A DNA stretch of 7,485 nt from Pedobacter sp. UBA2067 (GTDB taxonomy: Bacteria > Bacteroidota > Bacteroidia > Sphingobacteriales > Sphingobacteriaceae). Where the stretch lies: positions 14,480 through 21,964 of the forward strand of contig DDAD01000162.1 of NCBI GenBank assembly GCA_002333205.1, in the 5' to 3' direction. Under the pieces are notes generated by a model. The model searched no databases. It had not been told where the DNA came from and worked only from the letters and a program-made list of their open reading frames with translations. The position numbers and the translations under genes are program-made. Positions 1 to 5,154 of this stretch are shown piece after piece (the first letter of the stretch is position 1; each line of letters starts with the position of its first letter).

Positions 1-12
1 GTGCTCATACCT

Positions 13-1881
13 TTAATTGTTTTTTTCCGATAGTTCAAGCCAACGTTCCATAACCTGATCCAGCTCGTTATTCAAAGCCTGGATTTCTGCAGAAACGTTT
101 TCAATCTCCTTATAGTTGCTGCTGTCTATAGCAGAAAGCGAACTGGTCAGACTTACGATCTTATCCTCCAGTGTAGCAATTTTAGCTTCTGAATCTTCCA
201 ATTCTTTCTGCTCTTTATAGCTCAGCTTCTTCGTATTGTCTTTCACAGCAGGAGCAGATGCTGCAGCGGCAGTTTTCTTTTCTGCTTTGTCTTTAAGCTG
301 CTCCAGGCTCAAGCGGTATTCCGAATAGTTCCCATTGTAAATATTCACCTCGCCATTGCCTTCCATAATGAACAATTGCTCGCTCATTTTATCCAGTAAA
401 TACCTGTCGTGTGAAACCAGGATCAGCACACCCGGGAAGTTTTCCAGGAACTCTTCCAATACATTCAAGGTATCAATATCCAAGTCATTTGTTGGCTCAT
501 CGAGAATCAGGAAGTTTGGATTTTGCATTAAAACCTTCATCAGGTGCAAACGCTTTTTCTCGCCACCACTTAATTTCTCCACCATGCCGTGCTGCTTTTT
601 TGGTGGGAACAAAAACAGCGTTAATAGCTGAGAGGCTGAAATGGTCTGTCCATCTGCCATCTTGATGTATTCCGCATCAGATTTTACAATGTCAATTACC
701 CGTTCCTTTTCGTTGAAAGCTAAACCACCTTGTTTGTAGTAACCATAAACTGTCGTTTCACCAACGCTCACTTTACCTTTTTCCGGCTGAAGAAATCCTG
801 TAATGATGTTCAGTAGGGTAGACTTACCAGTACCATTTTTACCGGCTAAGCCAATACGGTCTGCACGCTTAAACGTATAGGAAAAATCATTGATGATCTT
901 CTTCTCGTCGAAGCTTTGTCCAATGTGTTCCAGCTCCAGAATTTTGTTGCCCTGGCGAGCCATTTTAACATTTAACGTAATACTTTGGCTTTCAGTATTC
1001 TGTTTTGTTCTGCTTTCCAGGTCATAGAATGCATCAATTCTGGCTTGAGATTTCGTGCCACGCGCCTGCGGCATTCTGCGCATCCATTCCAATTCTTTCT
1101 TCAGAAGATTCTTATTCTTCTGAAAAGTTGCTTCATCAGAAGCTTCCCGTTCAGACTTCTTTTCAAGGAAGTATGCATAGTTGCCGTTGTAGGTAAAGGT
1201 TTTCCCTTTATCCAACTCTACGATCGTATTGCACACATTGTCCAGGAAATATCTATCGTGCGTTACCAGCAATATGGTCTTGTTTCCAGAAGTAAGTAAT
1301 TTCTCTAGCCATTCAATCGTATCAATGTCCAGGTGGTTGGTTGGCTCATCCAGAATATAAAAGTCGGGATCTTCAATCAACAGTTTCGCTAAAGCCAGAC
1401 GTTTCTTCTGTCCACCGGATAAGGTAGAGATCTGCTGCTGCAAATGGGTGATGCCCATACGACTGAGGATCGTTTTAATTTCATGCTCGTATTCCCAGGC
1501 GTTGTGTTCGCTTAACTCTCCGTACAAACGATTCAAATGATCCTCGTCCGGATTTTCTTGCTCAATCAGTTCCTCATATTCTTTGATCAATTGCTGTTGT
1601 TTGTTCTCCAGCGAAAAGATGAAATCGCTAATCGAAAAACCTTCCGGGAAGCTAGGTTCCTGATCAAGGAATCCGATGCGAACGGATTTATTCTTTACAA
1701 TTTTTCCTTCTAATGGAAGAAAGCGCTCGGCAAGCAATTTCAGCAGGGTGCTCTTTCCTGCGCCATTTATTCCGACCAGTGCAACACGTTGCCCGGTCTG
1801 GATTCCTAAAGTCAATTTTTTAAATAGCCATTCATCATGATAAGCATGACCCAGGCCTTCAGCTGCAATTAATGTACTCAA
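13..1881 (-). CDS. uup: ABC-F family ATP-binding protein, Uup-like
   Basis: Complete 622-residue soluble protein with two ABC ATPase domains and no membrane segment, the ABC-F architecture. ABC-F proteins act on ribosomes, at or near the E site, rather than in transport. Domain 1 has Walker A GINGAGKST (37-45), LSGGQ (154-158), Walker B with catalytic Glu ILDEPTNHLD (176-185) and switch His208. The inter-domain arm (about 240-300) carries the basic WMRRMPQARGTKSQARI stretch (267-283) typical of the P-site tRNA-interacting linker. Domain 2 has GKNGTGKST (347-355), LSGGE (437-441), LILDEPTND (458-466) and His491. An Ala-rich hinge (538-546) leads to a C-terminal coiled coil (about 553-620), as in Uup; length is close to E. 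coli Uup. The start is TTG: an in-frame TAA lies four codons upstream, and the family N-terminus begins right here. All catalytic residues are present. A perfect -7 element sits upstream at 1919-1926. Family certain; the Uup subgroup rests on the coiled coil and linker. Confidence 0.93.
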   Translation of the reverse strand: MSTLIAAEGLGHAYHDEWLFKKLTLGIQTGQRVALVGINGAGKSTLLKLLAERFLPLEGKIVKNKSVRIGFLDQEPSFPEGFSISDFIFSLENKQQQLIKEYEELIEQENPDEDHLNRLYGELSEHNAWEYEHEIKTILSRMGITHLQQQISTLSGGQKKRLALAKLLIEDPDFYILDEPTNHLDIDTIEWLEKLLTSGNKTILLVTHDRYFLDNVCNTIVELDKGKTFTYNGNYAYFLEKKSEREASDEATFQKNKNLLKKELEWMRRMPQARGTKSQARIDAFYDLESRTKQNTESQSITLNVKMARQGNKILELEHIGQSFDEKKIINDFSYTFKRADRIGLAGKNGTGKSTLLNIITGFLQPEKGKVSVGETTVYGYYKQGGLAFNEKERVIDIVKSDAEYIKMADGQTISASQLLTLFLFPPKKQHGMVEKLSGGEKKRLHLMKVLMQNPNFLILDEPTNDLDIDTLNVLEEFLENFPGVLILVSHDRYLLDKMSEQLFIMEGNGEVNIYNGNYSEYRLSLEQLKDKAEKKTAAAASAPAVKDNTKKLSYKEQKELEDSEAKIATLEDKIVSLTSSLSAIDSSNYKEIENVSAEIQALNNELDQVMERWLELSEKNN

Positions 1882-1918
1882 TGTGTGTTCTTAACGAAGT
1901 TTATATGCGAAATTACTA

Positions 1919-1926
1919 CAAAAGTA
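1919..1926 (-). promoter_or_regulatory. Bacteroidota -7 promoter element for the ABC-F gene
   Basis: On the minus strand this reads TACTTTTG, an exact match to the Bacteroidota -7 consensus TAnnTTTG. It would start transcription near 1912 and leave a leader of about 30 nt before the TTG start at 1881. No exact -33 TTG is present; the nearest is CTG 19 nt upstream. Seen in sequence; promoter activity is inferred. Confidence 0.55.
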
Positions 1927-2194
1927 CGCAATAAATTTTGGCATTCAGTTTCAGGCATTTAAGCGTATTGTAATTTTCATGGATCGGATCGCTAGCAAGA
2001 CGAATGGGCATACAACAGGGGCTGCAGGATAAATCTAGTTCGCCCTTAGAATTAAGAGTAAAATACTGAAAATCAATTATATGTGCGCGATCTTATAGGA
2101 TTGGAGTCCATTGATCTTTTGGGGCTTCATGAGGCCATTTTATCAAGCGATATAAATCCGGTATAAAATAGCGGTCAGATAGGTACCAGCTTCG

Positions 2195-2249
2195 GGGTTA
2201 AACCGGACTCAACCTGCCCTCGGCTAGGGGTTGAACCGCCCTTGAACTG
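2195..2249. repeat. Degenerate 11-bp periodic GC-rich tract
   Basis: Consecutive 11-bp blocks read GGGTTAAACCG (2195-2205), GACTCAACCTG (2206-2216), CCCTCGGCTAG (2217-2227), GGGTTGAACCG (2228-2238) and CCCTTGAACTG (2239-2249). Four of the five share a TnAAC(C/T) core. Blocks 1 and 4 differ at one position and lie 33 bp apart; extending that alignment to 33 bp gives 22 matches. The pattern could be a decayed tandem repeat or chance in GC-rich DNA. I do not recognise it as a known element. Confidence 0.35.
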
Positions 2250-2300
2250 GCCCAGGCCCTGATCAACGGCTGATTAATGCCTTTTGGAGGCCTGGTCAAG
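2241..2300. repeat. Imperfect inverted repeat (possible stem-loop)
   Basis: CCAGGCC (2252-2258) pairs perfectly with GGCCTGG (2289-2295). CTTGA (2241-2245) pairs with TCAAG (2296-2300) immediately outside, leaving a 6-nt one-sided bulge (2246-2251). The loop of about 30 nt contains CTGAT twice. There is no adjoining T-run, so it is not an intrinsic terminator. It could be a structured-RNA segment, a mobile-element remnant or chance. Confidence 0.35.
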
Positions 2301-2416
2301 TAGAATCCTGATAAATACTCGCTTAGAATCTTGTAATGCCACGATCTAAGCCTTACTTTTATTTCCAGCTCAACCAGACAATATGCAAATGCACGCGCTT
2401 CTCCTACCAATCCCAA

Positions 2417-2449
2417 TTGTTTTAATTGTAAAGACCAGTTCTATTATTG
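2417..2449 (+). promoter_or_regulatory. Weak candidate promoter for the beta-barrel protein gene
   Basis: TTG at 2417-2419, a 22-nt spacer, then TATTATTG at 2442-2449, which matches the -7 consensus TAnnTTTG with one mismatch. The spacing falls within the range reported for flavobacterial promoters. Transcription would start near 2455. A short hairpin (AGCTC 2451-2455 with GAGCT 2461-2465) lies at the predicted start of the leader. A second near-match at about 2488 (TATTTTGC) would be too close for the earliest start codons. Confidence 0.3.
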
Positions 2450-2519
2450 CAGCTCCTCAAGAGCTATTAACCACTTCATCGAAAACCCTATTTTGCACAG
2501 GATGTTTTCGCTAGCTGTT

Positions 2520-3347
2520 ATGCTGGCGGACTTCAGATCATGGCTCTTCACCGTTGGCATGCTCCTGGTCATTCCGGTAATCGGATCTGCGCAAGAAGAT
2601 AGTACGAAGAACAAAAATATGGCGCCAGTTGGATTGGAAAATCCCATGAAACGCGGCAATGCTGCGCCAGGTAAAAACTCCAGATCACAGCGTTTAGCAA
2701 AACCCATGTTTCAGTCTGAAGCCTACTTCTATGCCTCCATGAAGTTGTCCATTGAAGATCTTGCAACTTATGCTTTTGCAAGTGAAGGTGAAGCTGACGA
2801 CTATGAAACCAAAGAGGGGCTCATTCTTGACTTTGGCTATGGCAATCAGCTGAACAAGTACTTCGGCATGGAAGGTGGCTTTGAAGCCTACTTTTTAAAC
2901 CCTATGCAGGTCATCTATGATCATGAGCAGGATAGTGGCTACGATGTGCTGGATGTGAAAAGCGGCGCTTATTCACTGCAACTGAAACCGTACTTTCATC
3001 TTGATCTTGGTGAGCAAGCCAATCTAAGAATCGGAACTGGTCTGATATACCAGCAGCTGCATTCGACCGGAAAATATTACCTCAATTCCGGGCAAGAGGG
3101 CGCAGGGACTGCCTCCAATGTGCTAAAATCCAGCTACAGATCGAGAATCTTGTTGAATTACGAGCCTTTCACAGCCGTTGATTTTAGGCTCAATGAGAAA
3201 TGGGTGGTCAGTTTCGATCTGACCTATGTCAGAATCAATTGGAATAAATCACTCACCGGTTTACGGTTTCAAAATCAGCCAGGATTACAGCTACCGGATC
3301 ATCGAACCGCTACGGTGTTTTTGGGTGCAAGAGTAGCTTTTAAGTAG
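2520..3347 (+). CDS. Secreted protein, probable outer-membrane beta-barrel, function unknown
   Basis: 275 residues from ATG 2520. Residues 1-24 form a plausible Sec signal peptide: Arg6, a hydrophobic core (about 8-21), then GSAQ with likely cleavage after Ala24. A polar, Pro/Asn/Lys/Arg-rich segment follows (about 25-65). The rest has alternating hydrophobic and polar residues rich in Tyr, Phe and Gly (for example LILDFGYG, YSLQLKPYFHLDL, RIGTGLIYQQL, WVVSFDLTYVRINW), and it ends in TVFLGARVAFK, which resembles a last beta-strand. That pattern suits an outer-membrane barrel; no motif gives a function. Upstream in-frame starts at TTG 2493 and ATG 2502 would give 284 or 281 residues; I chose 2520 because it gives the most compact signal peptide. 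The stop overlaps the 3' end of ybeY by 8 bp, tail to tail. No terminator is visible between them. Confidence 0.8.
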   Translation: MLADFRSWLFTVGMLLVIPVIGSAQEDSTKNKNMAPVGLENPMKRGNAAPGKNSRSQRLAKPMFQSEAYFYASMKLSIEDLATYAFASEGEADDYETKEGLILDFGYGNQLNKYFGMEGGFEAYFLNPMQVIYDHEQDSGYDVLDVKSGAYSLQLKPYFHLDLGEQANLRIGTGLIYQQLHSTGKYYLNSGQEGAGTASNVLKSSYRSRILLNYEPFTAVDFRLNEKWVVSFDLTYVRINWNKSLTGLRFQNQPGLQLPDHRTATVFLGARVAFK

Positions 3348-3783
3348 CAGGCTTGAATGCAAGTTTACCGAGATAAAAGTCTTCTTTCTCCGTCATGATC
3401 TTTTTGGCTGCTTTACCCTTGTCCGGGTAGCCCAGCAGATGGAGTGTACCGTGCACCATCACCCGGCAAAGTTCATCCATGAAATCGTGCTTAAACGCCT
3501 TCGCATTTTCTTTGATCCTGTCAATGCTGATAAATATATCGCCTACAATCGTTTTCGCGGCTTCTGAGTTATCAAAAGTGATTACGTCGGTATAAGTGTC
3601 ATGATCCAGGTATTGTTGGTTTATACCCAGCAAATATTCGTCGGAGCAGAAGATGAAGTTTAGCTCTTCAAGTGTATAGCCTTCTGCTGAGATGGTTTCG
3701 CGCAGCCAGTTGCGGATAATGGTCTTGTGTTTTAGCGTGAAAGGAATTTCTTCGCTGAAGAAGTGTATGGCAGCTTTGCTCAT
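3340..3783 (-). CDS. ybeY: Endoribonuclease YbeY (rRNA maturation factor)
   Basis: 147 residues, normal for YbeY, a metal-dependent single-strand endoribonuclease acting in 16S rRNA 3'-end processing and ribosome quality control in the cytoplasm. The hallmarks are in order: LNFIFCSDEYLLGINQQYL (41-59), HDTYTDVITF (61-70), GDIFIS (81-86), then the metal-binding helix HGTLHLLGYPDKG (111-123) and a Glu-rich tail helix (around MTEKEDF). The E. coli motif is HGxLHLxGYDH with three His ligands; here His111 and His115 are kept and Asp121 occupies the third position. From memory this Asp is common in Bacteroidota YbeY proteins, so it need not mean loss of activity. The start is ATG. A perfect -7 element lies just upstream (3799-3806), giving a leader of only about 10 nt. 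The gene follows the cold-shock gene on the same strand but is separated from it by a terminator. Confidence 0.95.
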   Translation of the reverse strand: MSKAAIHFFSEEIPFTLKHKTIIRNWLRETISAEGYTLEELNFIFCSDEYLLGINQQYLDHDTYTDVITFDNSEAAKTIVGDIFISIDRIKENAKAFKHDFMDELCRVMVHGTLHLLGYPDKGKAAKKIMTEKEDFYLGKLAFKPAT

Positions 3784-3798
3784 GGTGTGTTAAAAAAG

Positions 3799-3806
3799 CA
3801 AAGATA
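3799..3806 (-). promoter_or_regulatory. ybeY: Bacteroidota -7 promoter element for ybeY
   Basis: The minus strand reads TATCTTTG, an exact TAnnTTTG match. Its first base is the last base of the U-tract of the upstream csp terminator. Predicted transcription start is near 3793, about 10 nt before the ATG at 3783. The -33 region would fall inside the terminator stem and contains no TTG. Promoter activity is inferred from the motif and position. Confidence 0.5.
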
Positions 3807-3836
3807 AAAAAAAGCTCCCCGGATTCCGGGAAGCTT
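3806..3836 (-). terminator. Intrinsic terminator of the cold-shock protein gene
   Basis: On the minus strand an 11-bp stem (3826-3836 with 3812-3822, one G-U pair) closes a 3-nt loop, AAT. It is followed by a run of eight T (3813-3806), two of which come from the stem base. It starts 22 nt after the csp stop codon. There is no T-run on the plus-strand side, so it acts in one direction only. A textbook rho-independent terminator. Confidence 0.9.
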
Positions 3837-3858
3837 GTACGAATATGTTTAATGAAAT

Positions 3859-4050
3859 CTAGATTACTTTAACATTGATCGCGTTCAAACCTTTTTTACC
3901 GCTTTCTACATCGTATTCTACTTTGTCGTTTTCACGGATTTCGTCGATAAGGCCTGTTGAGTGTACAAAAATTTCGCTATCTCCGTTTGTTGGAATGATG
4001 AATCCGAATCCTTTTGTAACATTAAAAAATTTTACTGTTCCTTCTTGCAT
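3859..4050 (-). CDS. Cold-shock domain protein, CspA family
   Basis: 63 residues, a single cold-shock domain, slightly shorter than E. coli CspA (70). These are small OB-fold proteins that bind single-stranded RNA or DNA and act as RNA chaperones, in cold shock or constitutively. The N-terminus MQEGTVKFFN leads into RNP1-like KGFGFI (13-18) and RNP2-like IFVHST (27-32). The nucleic-acid-facing aromatics Phe8, Phe9, Phe15, Phe17, Phe28 and His30 are present. The C-terminus (DKVEYDVESGKKGLNAINV) is the usual last two strands. ATG start. It is a monocistronic unit with its own promoter (4079-4106) and a strong terminator (3806-3836). The 5' leader is short (about 25-30 nt), so it lacks the long cold-responsive leader of E. 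coli cspA. Whether it is cold-inducible cannot be told. Confidence 0.95.
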   Translation of the reverse strand: MQEGTVKFFNVTKGFGFIIPTNGDSEIFVHSTGLIDEIRENDKVEYDVESGKKGLNAINVKVI

Positions 4051-4078
4051 TGTATTATGTATTAAAAAATTAAGTGTG

Positions 4079-4106
4079 CAAGGTAGTGATTATTTATTAT
4101 AAACAA
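4079..4106 (-). promoter_or_regulatory. Candidate promoter of the cold-shock protein gene
   Basis: The minus strand has TTG (4106-4104), an 18-nt very AT-rich spacer, then TACCTTG (4085-4079). This is close to the Bacteroidota -33/-7 pattern TTG-N17-23-TAnnTTTG but one T short in the -7 box. It would give a leader of about 25-30 nt containing a T6 run. The spacing and AT-rich spacer support it; the -7 box is imperfect. Confidence 0.45.
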
Positions 4107-4154
4107 GTAAATGCTTGAATTTTTGAGGAATATAGAAATTATGTGACTTTCTTC

Positions 4155-5102
4155 CTACTTTTTCCCACTCACATTTAGAGTGATTTCGGAGGAGTGGGGG
4201 ATGCCCAATGTGGTGCCTGGTTTTACCGTAAGCAGGTTCTGCAAATACACATCAATAATGCCTTCCAGCACCTTCTTTCTTTGCTCATGATACTCTGGCA
4301 TATCGTCGCGGAAGCTGTTCAGGTGAATTTTCCCGTGCTGGTCCACCACCGCCGTAAAGGAGTAGCCAAAATCCTGATAGGCTTTCTGTATTTTGATGCG
4401 GTATTCCGGAAACAGGTAATCGTAAGATTCGGTTCTGCCAAGCAGTCGATCTACTGTATTTAGCTTCTCTACGCTGATGATCTTACTTTTCGGGGTGAAT
4501 TTCACGGGAATGCGCCCTGCAAAGGCACTATCTGCATTAGTGGGATTGCGGTCGGCACGCGCCACAAGCTTGCGGATGAAAGCCGTATCTGCTGCTGTCG
4601 GTTTTTGCAGCTCTTCTGGTGTTTTGTTGATCCGCTTGAGGTAATCTTCGGAGTAATAGGTCATGATTACATCTGAACGGATGTCTTTTGCAATGACCTG
4701 TTTGGTTAAATGTAAACGCTGCATCCGGATGCTGTCTTTGCTGAATCCCTTAATCCGGAACCATTCACCCGCGAAATTGTAGACATCGCCGTGGTCGTAC
4801 ATGAAGTAGAAGGACTGCATGATCTGCTTTTGTGGGCTCCATGCTTTCACCGTATCATTTGATGCAAACTGTATGATCCAGCTTGGTTCCTGCTGGAAAC
4901 CTATGTCTGAAAAGGACAGTCCGTTACTAAAGCGACGAGTCACCTCATGATATTTTATGCCTACAATAGGCGTAAAGTCAAGTCTCTTTATGTCTTCTTT
5001 TTTCTTTTTTTCTTTTTTTGCAGCTTTTTCAGGCGTGGAGTTACACGCACTTAAGATCAATCCTACGGCTAAAAAATAAATCAGCGTTTTAAAATTCAAC
5101 AT
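4155..5102 (-). CDS. Uncharacterised lipoprotein
   Basis: 315 residues. The N-terminus is a type II signal peptide: Lys5, hydrophobic core (about 6-17), lipobox LSAC (17-20) with lipidated Cys20. A very Lys-rich linker follows (about 29-40; KKEKKKKEDIKR), then a mixed alpha/beta region with no family motif I recognise. The last 80 residues (FTAVVDQHGKIHLNSFRD at about 249-266, a helix around 272-291, then KPGTTLGIPHSSEITLNV) loosely recall the beta-alpha-beta pattern of TonB C-terminal-like domains; this is a guess from pattern only. It is likely anchored in an envelope membrane, facing the periplasm or surface. I see no acidic surface-export signal right after the Cys. The protease gene lies 52 bp upstream on the same strand, so the two may be co-transcribed. 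The Lys-rich linker is encoded by three long A-runs. No terminator is seen before the csp promoter. Confidence 0.82.
   Translation of the reverse strand: MLNFKTLIYFLAVGLILSACNSTPEKAAKKEKKKKEDIKRLDFTPIVGIKYHEVTRRFSNGLSFSDIGFQQEPSWIIQFASNDTVKAWSPQKQIMQSFYFMYDHGDVYNFAGEWFRIKGFSKDSIRMQRLHLTKQVIAKDIRSDVIMTYYSEDYLKRINKTPEELQKPTAADTAFIRKLVARADRNPTNADSAFAGRIPVKFTPKSKIISVEKLNTVDRLLGRTESYDYLFPEYRIKIQKAYQDFGYSFTAVVDQHGKIHLNSFRDDMPEYHEQRKKVLEGIIDVYLQNLLTVKPGTTLGIPHSSEITLNVSGKK
4998..5019. repeat. Homopolymer tract T6-C-T7-C-T7 within the lipoprotein gene
   Basis: On the coding (minus) strand this is A7-G-A7-G-A6, encoding most of the Lys-rich linker just after the lipidated Cys. The runs are at 4998-5003, 5005-5011 and 5013-5019. 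Such runs are prone to replication or polymerase slippage, which would frameshift the gene near its start. Confidence 0.85.
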
Positions 5103-5132
5103 CCTCTATAAACGAATTACACGTACAAATCA

Positions 5133-5149
5133 TGCCCTGCAGCAGGGCA
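5133..5149. other. Hairpin between protease and lipoprotein genes
   Basis: TGCCCTG (5133-5139) pairs perfectly with CAGGGCA (5143-5149) across a 3-nt loop. It lies 5 nt after the protease stop codon (minus strand) and 30 nt before the lipoprotein ATG. The bases after it on the minus strand (TGATTTGT) are only moderately T-rich, so it is a weak terminator at best. It could instead stabilise the upstream mRNA or lower expression of the second gene. Confidence 0.5.
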
Positions 5150-5154
5150 GTGGC

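Larger units (their letters stand above)
1882..2501. other. Long gene-poor intergenic region
   Basis: About 620 bp between two divergent genes. The left end holds the ABC-F promoter. The AT-rich stretch 1930-2180 shows no convincing gene, tRNA or strong hairpin. A GC-rich part (2181-2300; 70 of 120 bases G or C) holds a degenerate 11-bp repeat pattern and an inverted repeat, listed separately. The right end may hold the promoter of the beta-barrel gene. The only long ORF here (2198-2416, minus) starts with TTG, has no internal Met and resembles nothing I know. The region may contain an undetected small RNA or a decayed gene, but the sequence does not show which. Confidence 0.7.

Noticed and set aside
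356..1299. Plus-strand ORFs opposite the ABC-F gene
   Set aside because: Shadows of a strongly conserved coding frame; their translations have no domain features.
2123..2136. Near-palindrome GGCTTCATGAGGCC followed by ATTTTATC, considered as a plus-strand terminator
   Set aside because: The stem is only about 5 bp with a wobble pair, the T-run is short, and no plus-strand gene ends upstream.
2198..2416. 72-codon minus-strand ORF in the long intergenic gap
   Set aside because: It begins with TTG, has no internal Met, resembles no family I know, and half of it is the GC-rich repeat-like tract. No promoter motif precedes it.
1882..2501. tRNA, riboswitch, CRISPR array or insertion-sequence ends in the long gap
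   Set aside because: No T-loop sequence, regular spacer pattern, terminal inverted repeats or transposase motif was found by eye on either strand.
2444..2781. Minus-strand ORFs opposite the start of the beta-barrel gene
   Set aside because: They are antisense to a gene with a clear signal peptide and barrel pattern, and their translations show no recognisable motif.
3875..4102. Plus-strand ORF opposite the cold-shock gene
   Set aside because: It is antisense to a fully conserved cold-shock domain and has no motif of its own.
4194..4463. Plus-strand 89-codon ORF opposite the lipoprotein gene
   Set aside because: Antisense shadow with no recognisable domain; the lipoprotein frame has a clear lipobox.
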